From NCBI GenBank assembly GCA_002335425.1, contig DDCB01000038.1, positions 62,001-126,000 on the forward strand: a DNA stretch of 64,000 nt, given 5' to 3'. Positions 54,184-63,276 of this stretch are shown one piece after another. The position numbers and the translations under genes were made by a program. Below the pieces are notes generated by a model. It was given only the letters and a program-made list of their open reading frames with translations, had not been told where the DNA came from and did no database searches. This stretch comes from Chthonomonas sp. UBA2017 (lineage in GTDB: Bacteria > Armatimonadota > Fimbriimonadia > Fimbriimonadales > Fimbriimonadaceae). Each line of letters begins with the position of its first letter. Within the stretch, counting starts at the first letter, position 1.

Positions 54184-55400
54184 AAGATTCCTCCGAAGAT
54201 AAAAGTCGTGTCTTCTGACTGGGTCATTTCATGGGGTAAATGCAGATCAAAGTTGAACTGAGGCGGGTCAAAGCTAATGATCTCCGAGGGTTGGATAAAG
54301 CGCTTTGCAACTCCCGTAAACTCTTGTCCGTGGTCAACATACCAGTGCTGAGTAGATGTCCAGCTCGCTGGCGGATTCCAGTAACCTGATAAGTCGGGAG
54401 CTTTTTGTAGAGCCAAGCAGGCATCAAAAATTTTTCCGTCGAACAGGACTACGCAGTGATTTGTCCATGCAATAGGGTTGTAATTCGAAGGTATCGTCGA
54501 ATCCGACCCAATGGGGCAGATATCATTGCTCAAAAAGGCTCGCAAATCGTATGGCCCTCTTTGACAGAGTCTCAGTAGCGGTTCGTTCGAGAGTCCCTGA
54601 GATTCAAAAAGTAAGTGCAGATAAACAGCAACATCATAGCAATTTCCAGTGACCCAACCAGAAGTTCTCAAAAGAGTGGAGAGCTTAAAACTGTTGGATT
54701 CATCGAACCAATTTGAAGTTAGGTTTTCCTGACCAGGGTATGCAAATCTTTGGGCGTAGTACAGTCCAAAGGTCAAGTCCTTTCCTGCCTGAGTTGGGTC
54801 GTCTTCGCCCCATGCATAAGCGGTAGTCTCCTCAAGTAACTCGTGCCAGACCGTCGCCATATGCCCAACCGGTGGCTCAAGGTTGACTAAGAATCGCCAT
54901 TCGCGGGTCATGCCATAGCCAACGAGCCCAGGGATGCCGGTGGTATCGACTAAGTAGCCGATACGCAGTTGACCTCCGTGAATCCATGGATCCCAACCAG
55001 AAATCTGGAAATTGGGGCTCCAAAACGATCCATAGGCCGGAATCGAAACGGATGCCGATGCACCGGAGTTTCCATTCACTTGGAGCGGCACGGTTGTGCT
55101 ATCTGGCAACAAAAGCTCGGCAAAGTAAACTTGAAAGACTCCGGTGCCAGACTTGTCGGAGTTGTTGTAATGCTCGAATTTGACGGAGAGATTTCCGTCG
55201 ATATCAATCGAGATAGCGGGGGCCGCTTCGGTGCCGCTCGATGACCAGGTCACCTCAGGGTCGGCATAGGGTCCATCGACATTGCGCATCGGGTGGTTGC
55301 CCGTGAAATCCACGTCACGAGCAGAGATCGGGGGAAGAGCATGGGCCACGAGGCTCCATGCCAGAACAAAGAAGCAAAGGCTAGCTCTTAGCATCGCCAA
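54180..55400 (-). CDS. Secreted protein with a transglutaminase-like Cys-His-Asp core
   Basis: A 406-residue exported protein: signal peptide (SLCFFVLAWSLVAHA), a beta-rich N-terminal half (about 25-185), then a region with the order GNCYDVAVYLHLLFESQGL, WTNHCVVLFDGKIFDACLAL. Cys, His and Asp fall in the same order and context as in transglutaminase-like cysteine proteases and isopeptidases (C in the helix start, HC then D in the strand pair). It is the first gene of a three-gene cassette with a clear promoter. GC content is low. No known family by eye. Confidence 0.6.
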   Translation of the reverse strand: MAMLRASLCFFVLAWSLVAHALPPISARDVDFTGNHPMRNVDGPYADPEVTWSSSGTEAAPAISIDIDGNLSVKFEHYNNSDKSGTGVFQVYFAELLLPDSTTVPLQVNGNSGASASVSIPAYGSFWSPNFQISGWDPWIHGGQLRIGYLVDTTGIPGLVGYGMTREWRFLVNLEPPVGHMATVWHELLEETTAYAWGEDDPTQAGKDLTFGLYYAQRFAYPGQENLTSNWFDESNSFKLSTLLRTSGWVTGNCYDVAVYLHLLFESQGLSNEPLLRLCQRGPYDLRAFLSNDICPIGSDSTIPSNYNPIAWTNHCVVLFDGKIFDACLALQKAPDLSGYWNPPASWTSTQHWYVDHGQEFTGVAKRFIQPSEIISFDPPQFNFDLHLPHEMTQSEDTTFIFGGIL

Positions 55401-55495
55401 TGCGGGGGGGGGCAGAGTTGTTTTTCAAGTGGTTCTCCTCACTGATTTTGAATTTGAGCCGTCTGTGTCTCGGTTAGACGACACGACATTCATCC

Positions 55496-55524
55496 ATGAT
55501 ACACCAGATTTTCAAGATTGCCAA
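55496..55524 (-). promoter_or_regulatory. Sigma-70-type promoter of the transglutaminase-like cassette
   Basis: Minus strand TTGGCA at 55524-55519, a 17-base spacer and TATCAT at 55501-55496, five of six matches in each box. The first gene starts about 95 bases downstream. Confidence 0.7.
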
Positions 55525-55572
55525 CCAATTGACTGTTCTTCGCGACCAACGTGCGAAAGTTGGCCTGCGATG

Positions 55573-56739
55573 CTATGTGGGAACAACCCGGCTTTCCACA
55601 GAAATGTCTCGTCGCCTCAGCTCTTCGATGAACCGCCCGCCTGAGACCGCATTCTCGTACCGGATGGCGCCCGGCTGAACCCGCCCCTGTGCGATTTCGA
55701 TCGCATAGATCGAGGCCGAGAAGCCGGTCAATCGCTCCATGCTGGTGAATCCGGTCACGGGGTCTTCGACGTCGTGCAGGTCCAAGATGGTCGTCTGAGA
55801 TCGACCGCCCTGCTGCCCGGCGGCGATCGCTCGGACAAAGCATTGATCCTGATCGACATATTGCCGCAAGGTCGGCTCGACTAAGGTCATCCAGAGGTCG
55901 CGCGGCACGACCGTACCTCCACCCACCGAAACCGGCTCCTCGCGCCAAAAGCCGCACTCTTGAAAAGCCCGCATGATCTGGCAATGCCCAGGAAACCGAA
56001 TCGTTTTGTACTCGTAGTCTCGAACCCGGCCTTGGAAGGTGTAGGGCGCTGTGCTCGTGCCGCCGGAGGTCACAAAAGCCTCGAACCGCCCGTGACCCTC
56101 GATTTCAAGCTCTTCGAGCTCAGTCAATGTGTCCACCATGACGATCTCACCGTCACGCAGCACCACCGCTTGATGGTCGTATTCGTTGACCAGGCCATCG
56201 ACGTTGAATGTCAGCTTGTAGTTGAGTGGGGGAACCGGATTCTGGGGCAGCACCCCACAAAAGAGGCGGATCGAATCGACCGAGTCCATCGACTCCATCA
56301 AGTAAAGCGCCAGACTGTTCACGAGTCCCGGAGCCAAGCCCGTGTCAGGGACTAAACTCACTCCTGCGCGCCGAGCGTCCTCGTCCAGGCCCAAGGTCTC
56401 CAGGGTGATGTCGGTCTTGCCGCCCAGATCGACCATACTTGTGCCCGCCGCAATCGCCGCACGAGCCACGCCCGGATGCAGCCAATAAGGCAAGCAGCTC
56501 ACCACCACTTGAAACGGCGAGAGGAACGTCTGGACCGACTCCAACGCGCTTGCGTCGACCTGCGCCGACCGGCACACCTCCCGACCCACGAGCTGGTTCA
56601 CCCGGGCCGCCGCCTGGTCTGCTTGAACCAGATCCCGATCTCCTAACCAGATTTCGTCGGCATCCCCCCACCGGGCCAGGTCATAAGCAGCCGCCGTGCC
56701 CTGCATCCCCGAACCTAAAACTGCGTACTTGTGTGCCAA
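55573..56739 (-). CDS. Saccharopine dehydrogenase-family protein
   Basis: A 388-residue NAD(P)-binding enzyme. The Rossmann start is YAVLGSGMQGTAAAYDLARWG, followed by VVVSCLPYWLHPGVARAAIAAG and SMVDLGG, then LVPDTGLAPGLVNSLALYLME. This layout is close to lysine 6-dehydrogenase and the short saccharopine-reductase group. The TTG at 56739 is used because GAGG lies seven bases upstream; the frame beyond is antisense to nothing useful and lacks a start. Divergent from livH. A role in lysine or amino-acid oxidation is likely, substrate unproved. Confidence 0.85.
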   Translation of the reverse strand: MAHKYAVLGSGMQGTAAAYDLARWGDADEIWLGDRDLVQADQAAARVNQLVGREVCRSAQVDASALESVQTFLSPFQVVVSCLPYWLHPGVARAAIAAGTSMVDLGGKTDITLETLGLDEDARRAGVSLVPDTGLAPGLVNSLALYLMESMDSVDSIRLFCGVLPQNPVPPLNYKLTFNVDGLVNEYDHQAVVLRDGEIVMVDTLTELEELEIEGHGRFEAFVTSGGTSTAPYTFQGRVRDYEYKTIRFPGHCQIMRAFQECGFWREEPVSVGGGTVVPRDLWMTLVEPTLRQYVDQDQCFVRAIAAGQQGGRSQTTILDLHDVEDPVTGFTSMERLTGFSASIYAIEIAQGRVQPGAIRYENAVSGGRFIEELRRRDISVESRVVPT

Positions 56740-56925
56740 TCGTTGCCTCAAAAAAATAAAGAGCCGCGTCGGCTTAAAGGCCGACCGCTCGGGTGAAAAG
56801 AATACCCGTGGCGAGAATTCATCGGGAAAATTCGCCGGACCCCTTCCATCTGGGCCGATTTCCAGGCAGAATAGACCCACGCATCGCCCCATCGAAAAGA
56901 GGGCCAGGCGTTCAGTTGAAAGAGC

Positions 56926-58104
56926 ATGGAGATCACGAGCACAATGTGGGCCGGGCTGGATTGGGGCCAGCTCCCTCAACAGTTGATCTTCGGGCTCGGC
57001 ATCGGGGCCATCTACGCCCTCATCGCCTTGGGCTACACGATGGTGTATGGCGTCTTGCGCCTGATCAACTTCGCTCACGGCGAAGTCTTCATGCTCGGAG
57101 CCTACACCGCGCTCTTCACCAGCTGGTGGTTCGGATTTCGGCCCGAAGACCTGCTGAAAACTCCTCAACAAGGCACGATCTTGATCTTGCTGATCATGAT
57201 CCTCGCGAGCATGGTCTTCTGCGCCCTCATCGGGGTGATCATCGAGCGCTTCGCCTATCGACCGATGCGGAATCAACCTCGCATCGCTTCGCTGATCACC
57301 GCGATCGGGGTCTCGCTGCTGCTTCAATACGGCGGGGCTTTGATTTTGCCAAACTCACCTCCGCCCGCGATCAGCAGCAAGGTCAGTCCGTTCGCCGACC
57401 AGATCACGCTCCAGATCAGGCCGCCGGATGCGGCCTTGGCTCAAGCCGCCGAAGAGAAGAAGAAAGAGTTCGAGGTCGCCAACACCGCGTTCGAAAAGCA
57501 ACTCGCGAGCGAAAAGAGTCGGTTTGACCTCTCGCCAGCGGGCAAGGAGCTCCGGGACGCCCGCCTGGAAGCCGAGCGAGAAAACAAGAAAGCCCAAGAT
57601 GCGGCCCTTGCTTCGGGCTACAAGCTGATCGTTCCGAGCGGCCAGCTGATTATGTTGCTCACGACCGTGATCCTCATGACGATGCTCTATTTCCTCGTCA
57701 TGAAGACCAAGACCGGTCGGGCCATGCGAGCTGTTTCGCACGACTTCGATTCGGCCGGGTTGATGGGGATTAACGTCAACTCCATCGTGACCATCACTTT
57801 TGTCATCGGCTCCGCCCTCGCGGGCGCAGGCGCGATGATGAACGCCACGTTCGTCGGCACCCCGCTCACAACGTTTTACGGAGTCCAACTGGGCGTGAAG
57901 GCGTTTGTCGCCGCGGTCCTCGGTGGGATCGGCAATATCCCTGGAGCCGTCTTGGGGGGCATCTTGATGGGCGTGGCTGAAACGCTCGTCGTGTGGGCGG
58001 GTTATTCGCAATACAAAGATGCGATTGCATTCTTGATCCTGATTTTAGTGTTGCTCGTGCGACCCGGCGGCCTTTTGGGCTCCGCCAAGGTGGAAAAGGT
58101 CTAA
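56926..58104 (+). CDS. livH: Branched-chain amino acid ABC transporter permease LivH, with coiled-coil insertion
   Basis: A 392-residue permease with the LivH start (IYALIALGYTMVYGVLRLINFAHGEVFMLGAY) and the C-terminal FVAAVLGGIGNIPGAVLGGILMGVAETLVV. Between helices, residues about 165-232 form an extra stretch rich in Lys, Glu and Ala (AAEEKKKEFEVANTAFEKQL) that looks like a helical hairpin outside the membrane; normal LivH lacks it. The rest of the chain has normal spacing. It is first of livH-livM-livG, with no solute-binding protein or second ATPase in the window. Confidence 0.9.
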   Translation: MEITSTMWAGLDWGQLPQQLIFGLGIGAIYALIALGYTMVYGVLRLINFAHGEVFMLGAYTALFTSWWFGFRPEDLLKTPQQGTILILLIMILASMVFCALIGVIIERFAYRPMRNQPRIASLITAIGVSLLLQYGGALILPNSPPPAISSKVSPFADQITLQIRPPDAALAQAAEEKKKEFEVANTAFEKQLASEKSRFDLSPAGKELRDARLEAERENKKAQDAALASGYKLIVPSGQLIMLLTTVILMTMLYFLVMKTKTGRAMRAVSHDFDSAGLMGINVNSIVTITFVIGSALAGAGAMMNATFVGTPLTTFYGVQLGVKAFVAAVLGGIGNIPGAVLGGILMGVAETLVVWAGYSQYKDAIAFLILILVLLVRPGGLLGSAKVEKV

Positions 58105-58108
58105 GCCG

Positions 58109-59299
58109 ATGAATCTTCCGATCCGACTCGGCTCCTTCCTGGCGGCCGCTCTCTTTTGCTGGGGGATCCAGACCTGGGCGATGGGCTCGTTGCCTTTCAA
58201 TCTTCAACGTCTGATCGCCCTGGCGGGGCTCTATGTGGTCCTCGCCGTCAGCCTCAACCTCATCAACGGCATCACCGGACAGTTTTCGATTGGCCACGCC
58301 GCCTTTTATCAAGTCGGCGCTTACCTTGCCGGTTACTTTTCCATCCACAACTTCAATCCCCAAGGGATGCCACCTTGGCTTTGGCTAATCTTGATGATGA
58401 TTCTCGGTGCGCTCGGGGCGAGCTTGGCCGGGCTCGTCGTCGGGCTGCCGTCGCTCCGATTGCGCGGCGATTACCTCGCGATTGTCACGCTCGGATTTGG
58501 CGAAATCATCCGGATTTTTGTCCAAAACACCAAGGAGCTGGGCGGGTCGTACGCCCTCGACAAGATCCCTAAGATCCAGTCCCTTTGGCTGATTTGGGGT
58601 CTGGCGATTGTCTGCATCGCCGTCTGCCGAAACCTCTTAAAGACCGCCCACGGCCTGAGCTTCCTCGCGGTTCGCGAAGACGAGGTCGCGAGTTCAGCGA
58701 TGGGCGTCAACGTGACCAAGGTGAAGGTCATGGCGTTCGTTCTGGGGTCCGGATTTGCCGGAGCCGCCGGAGCGCTTCTCGCCCACTGGGAGACCTCGAT
58801 CACCCCGCAAACCTTCAGCATGGACGTCTCGTTCATCATCCTGACCATGGTCGTCCTCGGAGGCACGGGGAGCATCACCGGCTCGGTTCTCGCTGCGCTG
58901 GTCCTGTTCTACCTGCCCGAGTATCTCCGCAACGTCTCGGCGATCTCGGGCTCGACTCTGGTCGCCGTGACCTTGTCTGTGATCACGGCGGTCGCGGTGA
59001 TGAAGCGCTTGGTGGATCACTACCACCGGCCCATGAAGCAGCGAGTCATCGCGTATCTCGCCACGATCGTCGGTTCTGCGATCTTAGGCGTCGTCCTGAA
59101 CATTGCCTTTCGCGGCGTGGAGAGTCTCGCCAAAGCGTCCTTTACCGGGGACAAGCTCCGGCTGGTCATCTTTGCCACGACCCTCATCATCTTGATGCTC
59201 CTTCGGCCCCAAGGCATCTTTGCTCACCATGAATTCAGTTGGGATTGGGTTCGACGCCTGTTCCGCCGACCCGCCCCGACCCCTGGAGCGACCTCATGA
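58109..59299 (+). CDS. livM: Branched-chain amino acid ABC transporter permease LivM
   Basis: A 396-residue permease with ten or so helices. Family landmarks are VSLNLINGITGQFSIGHAAFYQVGAY, GDYLAIVTLGFGEIIRIF, HGLSFLAVREDEVASSAMGVN (the EAA-like loop that contacts the ATPase) and GGTGSITGSVLAA. It pairs with LivH in the membrane. Its stop overlaps the livG start by four bases (ATGA), so the two are coupled. Confidence 0.92.
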   Translation: MNLPIRLGSFLAAALFCWGIQTWAMGSLPFNLQRLIALAGLYVVLAVSLNLINGITGQFSIGHAAFYQVGAYLAGYFSIHNFNPQGMPPWLWLILMMILGALGASLAGLVVGLPSLRLRGDYLAIVTLGFGEIIRIFVQNTKELGGSYALDKIPKIQSLWLIWGLAIVCIAVCRNLLKTAHGLSFLAVREDEVASSAMGVNVTKVKVMAFVLGSGFAGAAGALLAHWETSITPQTFSMDVSFIILTMVVLGGTGSITGSVLAALVLFYLPEYLRNVSAISGSTLVAVTLSVITAVAVMKRLVDHYHRPMKQRVIAYLATIVGSAILGVVLNIAFRGVESLAKASFTGDKLRLVIFATTLIILMLLRPQGIFAHHEFSWDWVRRLFRRPAPTPGATS

Positions 59300-60084
59300 G
59301 CGCGCCCGGATCCGACCGTCCAGTCGTCCTCCAACTGACCGACGCCACGATTAAGTTTGGCGGCCTGACCGCCGTCAATCAGGTGAGTTTCGAGCTCTTT
59401 CAAGGCGACCTCTTCGGGCTCATCGGGCCGAATGGGGCGGGAAAGACGACTTGCTTCAACCTGATCACCGGCGTCTATCGGCCCACCAGCGGAAAGATCG
59501 CTTATCAGGGCAACTCAATCGGCGGCCTCCCGCCCAACAAGATTTGCAAGCTCGGGATCGCCCGGACGTTCCAAAACATTCGACTTTTTGGCGCACTCTC
59601 GGCCATCGAAAACGTCATGGTCGGTGGACACCTGAGGGACCCGAGTAGCCTTCTGAGCGCGCTGAGCTACTTCCCTCGAGCCATTCACGAGACGGCTCGT
59701 CTCCGGGAGCAAGCCCGTGAACTCCTTCGGATCGTAAACCTCGAAGACGTCGCCGAAGTTCGCTCTCGCGATCTACCCTACGGCAAGCAGCGCCGGCTCG
59801 AAATCGCCCGGGCGATGGCTACCGGGTGCAACTTGATTCTCTTGGACGAACCCGCCGCAGGGATGAACCCCTTCGAAAAGGAAGACCTCGTCAAAGTAGT
59901 CCGCCGCATTCGAGACGAATACCAAAAGACCGTCCTGCTCATCGAGCACGATATGAAGTTCGTCATGAACCTCTGCGAGCGCATCGTCGTCCTCGACCAC
60001 GGCGAAGAGATCGCCCAAGGCCCGCCCGAAGCCATCCGCAATAACCCCAAAGTGATCGAGGCCTACCTCGGTGAAGCAGTCTGA
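59296..60084 (+). CDS. livG: Branched-chain amino acid ABC transporter ATPase LivG
   Basis: A 262-residue ABC ATPase: Walker A GPNGAGKTT, Q-loop region GIARTFQNIRLF, signature LPYGKQRRLEIARAM, Walker B LILLDEPAAGMNP and H-loop LLIEHDMKFV. The signature reads YGKQ rather than SGGQ, as is usual for LivG. The long ending GPPEAIRNNPKVIEAYLG is family-typical. The partner ATPase LivF and the periplasmic binding protein are not next to it. Confidence 0.93.
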   Translation: MSAPGSDRPVVLQLTDATIKFGGLTAVNQVSFELFQGDLFGLIGPNGAGKTTCFNLITGVYRPTSGKIAYQGNSIGGLPPNKICKLGIARTFQNIRLFGALSAIENVMVGGHLRDPSSLLSALSYFPRAIHETARLREQARELLRIVNLEDVAEVRSRDLPYGKQRRLEIARAMATGCNLILLDEPAAGMNPFEKEDLVKVVRRIRDEYQKTVLLIEHDMKFVMNLCERIVVLDHGEEIAQGPPEAIRNNPKVIEAYLGEAV

Positions 60085-60108
60085 CGATCCAGCCGTCATA
60101 ATGAGACT

Positions 60109-60825
60109 ATGTCTTCGGCCGAGCTGCTTAAGCTCTTTCGTCTCCACGAAGTCGATGCGGCGATTGCCGAGCTCAAAAAGCGAGCCGCCGCCCTCGACCC
60201 CGGTCGCGAAATCATGGCCCAGCTCGAAAAAGCCAAGGCGATTTTTGCCCGAGACCATGAAATCGCTTCCACACTCGCGGGAGAGCTGAAAGACCACGAG
60301 CTTCAGCTCCAAACCCTGACCGACAAGCTCAAAAAGATCGACAAAGAACTCTACGGGGGGAGCGTTGTCAATTCTCGCGAAGTCGAAACCTTGGAGCGAG
60401 AAATCCAAGCGATCAAGACCCAACAATCGAACGTCGAGACTCGAATTCTGGAGCTGATGGACCTCGTTCCGCCCGCCAAAGAGAAGGAAGAGCTCGCCCA
60501 AAAAGCGATCAGCGCCCTGGAAAAGCAACTTCGAGCCCACCACGCCCAGGTGATGCAGACCAAAACCCAGATCGAAGCCGACTACAAGACCCGAACGGCT
60601 CGACGGCCCGGTGCCGCCACCGGAATTGACCCCTCTCTGATGTCGAAGTACGAAGCCATCCGCCAAAAGGCCGGTGGAGTGGGCATGGCCGAAGTCGGCC
60701 GGGCCGGGACGTGCGGACGCTGCGGCCTGAGCTTGCCCGAAAAGCTCATCACTCAGCTCAAAGACGACAAAGTCGTCGTCTGCGAAGGATGCCATCGCAT
60801 CCTCTTTCTCCTGGATCGATCATGA
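60109..60825 (+). CDS. Coiled-coil protein with C-terminal zinc ribbon
   Basis: A 238-residue protein: a long charged coiled coil (about residues 1-190) followed by a four-cysteine zinc ribbon, TCGRCGLSLPEKLI and CEGCHRI. This matches the zinc-ribbon family seen in many bacteria downstream of DUF34-type genes, whose role is not settled. It overlaps the start of the next lipoprotein gene by four bases (ATGA). Confidence 0.8.
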   Translation: MSSAELLKLFRLHEVDAAIAELKKRAAALDPGREIMAQLEKAKAIFARDHEIASTLAGELKDHELQLQTLTDKLKKIDKELYGGSVVNSREVETLEREIQAIKTQQSNVETRILELMDLVPPAKEKEELAQKAISALEKQLRAHHAQVMQTKTQIEADYKTRTARRPGAATGIDPSLMSKYEAIRQKAGGVGMAEVGRAGTCGRCGLSLPEKLITQLKDDKVVVCEGCHRILFLLDRS

Positions 60826-61529
60826 AACGGACTTTTCTTGCTCTGCTCGGCGTCGCGCTCGTCACCGGGTGCGCCAAGTTCCCCGATTCACCCAACGGAA
60901 ACGTGGGCGCCCGATTGACCTTCACCCTCGTGGTCGATGGCAAAATCCGAAGTGGCGCGGAGGCTGGCTCCTCGGGACTACCCTACGTCTATATGGTCGC
61001 CTTGCGGTTCAGCAACGAAGCCAACCCCACGACCCAAGGCCCCATTCCGGTCATCGCTCCGCCTTGGGGCAACGGCTTTGTCGCCGGGAACGCGACCCAC
61101 TACGTTTGGTGGAATCCACTCACTTCGCCTCGTTACGGCGTCTTTCAGTTCGTCGATCCGCTGTTGAACAACTCGCTCCTTCTCGGGGCACCGGCAGACT
61201 TTGAAGAAGTGGTGACCGGGGCGAAGCGGATCAAGTTCACCCTCCAGCTCAATCAGCTTTACCCAGATCAAGCGGCTCGCGAAGCGCTCCGGAGCATGCA
61301 AGTGAACTTCCTCACGATGGATCGGATCCCGACCGGCGGCACCGACAAGTTCTGGGATGCGCTCGGCGACGGCCGTTTGCCGAACGAGATCAACGACTTT
61401 ATATTGATCAGCCTTCGACAAAATGGCACTTACAACAACTCTCGTTCGGGCCTGATTGAACCCTCGGGCGATGTGCCCGATCCGGACCTCGATCTGGTCG
61501 ATTGGCAAATCGAAGTCCAACTCTCCTAA
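60822..61529 (+). CDS. Lipoprotein of unknown function
   Basis: A 235-residue protein with a lipobox (LVTGC near residue 17). The body is beta-rich with TFTLVVDGKIRSG, YVWWNPLTSPRYGVFQF and DLDLVDWQIEVQLS; no domain is recognised. It is translationally coupled to the zinc-ribbon gene and followed by a glycosyltransferase gene after three bases, so the three probably form one transcript. Confidence 0.65.
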   Translation: MKRTFLALLGVALVTGCAKFPDSPNGNVGARLTFTLVVDGKIRSGAEAGSSGLPYVYMVALRFSNEANPTTQGPIPVIAPPWGNGFVAGNATHYVWWNPLTSPRYGVFQFVDPLLNNSLLLGAPADFEEVVTGAKRIKFTLQLNQLYPDQAAREALRSMQVNFLTMDRIPTGGTDKFWDALGDGRLPNEINDFILISLRQNGTYNNSRSGLIEPSGDVPDPDLDLVDWQIEVQLS

Positions 61530-61532
61530 GCC

Positions 61533-62450
61533 ATGCCCCGGGTTTCGATCCTTCTCACCTGCTACAATCACCGGTCCTACCTGGCCGAGGCCCTCGATTC
61601 GATCCGGAAACAAACCTTCCGAGACGTCGAAATCATCGCCCTCGACGACGGATCGACCGACGGATCGCGCGAGTTTCTCAGCGCCCAAACCGACCTCGAT
61701 CAAGTCATCTTCAATCAGCAAAACTTAGGGACTTATGCCACGCTCAATGTCGGCCTTCGCCATGCGAAAGGCGAATTGATCGCCATCTTTAATGATGACG
61801 ATCTTTGGCATCCTGAAAAGCTCGAAAAGCAAGTCGCTTTGCTCGAGCAACATCCCCAAGTCGGGTTAGTCCATACCGATGGCTCTTTTATTGATGGACA
61901 AGGGCGCGTCTTTGAGGGCGCACCTCTCGGCTTTACCTTTCCCAAAACGGAGACTGGCGATGTCGTTTTAGCCTTGCTCGACGCCAACAAAATCATCGCA
62001 AGCGCGGCCTTGGTTCGCCGTTCGTGCTTCGATCAGCTGGGCGGATTCAATGAGGGTTACTTCGGGTCAGGCGACTGGGAAATGTGGCTCCGAATCGCCG
62101 AAAAGTATGAAGTCGGTTTTGTTCCAGAGAAACTCACTTTTTACAGAGTGCATGGCGCGAACGCTTCTCATAAATTAGAGCACATTTGGCGCGATGATGA
62201 GAAGCTTCGCGAGTGGATCGCCGAACGAACCCCCTCGTACTCTCAACGAGGTTATGACCCGGATCAGCTGCGACGAGCCATTGCCCACAACTGGGCTTGC
62301 CTGGGCACCGTCCGGGCGCTCAACGGAAAACCCGGTGCCGCGCGTGCGGCCTACAGAGCATCCCTGAAACTCGATCCTCAGCGGTGGAAAAGTCGCCTTC
62401 GGATTCTCACAACGTTTCTGCCGATTTCAGTTCAAAAGCGCCTTCTTTAG
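61533..62450 (+). CDS. Glycosyltransferase family 2
   Basis: A 305-residue GT-A type transferase with PRVSILLTCYNHRSYLAEAL, IALDDGSTDGSREFL (nucleotide binding), AIFNDDDLWHPEKLEKQ (metal DxD-like) and GGFNEGYFGSGDWEMWLRI (acceptor and catalytic region). It lacks membrane helices. The sugar donor and acceptor are unknown. GC content falls toward the end, and its stop overlaps the convergent folE2 gene by four bases. Confidence 0.85.
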   Translation: MPRVSILLTCYNHRSYLAEALDSIRKQTFRDVEIIALDDGSTDGSREFLSAQTDLDQVIFNQQNLGTYATLNVGLRHAKGELIAIFNDDDLWHPEKLEKQVALLEQHPQVGLVHTDGSFIDGQGRVFEGAPLGFTFPKTETGDVVLALLDANKIIASAALVRRSCFDQLGGFNEGYFGSGDWEMWLRIAEKYEVGFVPEKLTFYRVHGANASHKLEHIWRDDEKLREWIAERTPSYSQRGYDPDQLRRAIAHNWACLGTVRALNGKPGAARAAYRASLKLDPQRWKSRLRILTTFLPISVQKRLL

Positions 62451-63247
62451 GCCTCTCGACGAACATAAGCATAGGCGTTGTGAGCATGAATCGATTCGTG
62501 GTTTTCGACTTCGATCTCGTACTTCGAAATTCGACCGTCTTGATCGAATGCTAAAGCAACTTCGCGCACCATATCTTCAACAAATCGTGGGTTTTCGTAC
62601 GCATGCTCAGTCACCCATTTCTCGTCAGGTCTTTTCAAAACCGGATAGAGTGCACACGAAGCTGAATTTTCGATCATTTCGATAATTTCTTCGAGCCAAA
62701 CATGCTCTCGGGCCATGCATCGAACCGTCACGATTCCGCGTTGATTGTGGGCCCCATATTGGCTGATCTCCTTCGAACAAGGGCAGAGCGTCGCCACCGG
62801 AACTTCGACAAACATCTCGACGTGAAATCCGCCATTGGCTTCGGCATTAAATCCACAAGTGAATTCCATCATGCCCTCTTTGCCGGTCACCGGGGCTTTC
62901 TTGACCATAAAGAACGGGAACCGGACTTCAACATGCGCCTTTTCTGCATTCAAGCGGTCCTTCAGTTGCGCCAAAAGTTCAGGGAGCTTTTGCACGCTAA
63001 TCTCCCCTTCATGCTCATTCAAAACTTCCAAGAATCGACTCATATGAGTCCCTTTGAATTGACGAGGCAGGTCGACTGTCAGCGTAAAATTTCCGATCGA
63101 ATGTTGGCGCTCTTTGGCGCGATCTAAGACAACGATGGGATACTTGACTCCGCGCACGCCGACCTTGTCGATCGGGATATTTCGGTGGTCGTGAGAGTTC
63201 TGAATGTCGACGAGCGCCGACTCGACTTGAGTTTGATTCCGGTCCAT
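62447..63247 (-). CDS. folE2: GTP cyclohydrolase IB (FolE2)
   Basis: A 266-residue enzyme of the GCYH-IB family that makes 7,8-dihydroneopterin triphosphate, the entry to folate and queuosine synthesis. Markers are GVRGVKYPIVVLD, VPVATLCPCSKEIS (metal Cys; catalytic-site region), GAHNQRGIVTV and VENHESIHAHNAYAY. It needs a non-zinc metal less strictly than FolE1. GC content is lower than in the neighbourhood. No folate genes are adjacent. Confidence 0.93.
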   Translation of the reverse strand: MDRNQTQVESALVDIQNSHDHRNIPIDKVGVRGVKYPIVVLDRAKERQHSIGNFTLTVDLPRQFKGTHMSRFLEVLNEHEGEISVQKLPELLAQLKDRLNAEKAHVEVRFPFFMVKKAPVTGKEGMMEFTCGFNAEANGGFHVEMFVEVPVATLCPCSKEISQYGAHNQRGIVTVRCMAREHVWLEEIIEMIENSASCALYPVLKRPDEKWVTEHAYENPRFVEDMVREVALAFDQDGRISKYEIEVENHESIHAHNAYAYVRREA

Positions 63248-63276
63248 CTTTCCATCCCCAGAGGGTACGGGGAAAT

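Larger units (their letters stand above)
52361..54192. repeat. 916 bp tandem duplication covering a phosphoesterase tail and a secreted-protein gene
   Basis: The segment 52361-53276 is repeated from 53277 with a constant offset of 916 bases: the phosphoesterase tail (stop at 52415 and 53331), the terminator (52433 and 53349) and the gene stops (52473 and 53389) all match this offset. The first ~250 bases of each unit are close to identical, while the 5' gene halves have diverged strongly. The end of the second unit is approximate. Confidence 0.85.
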
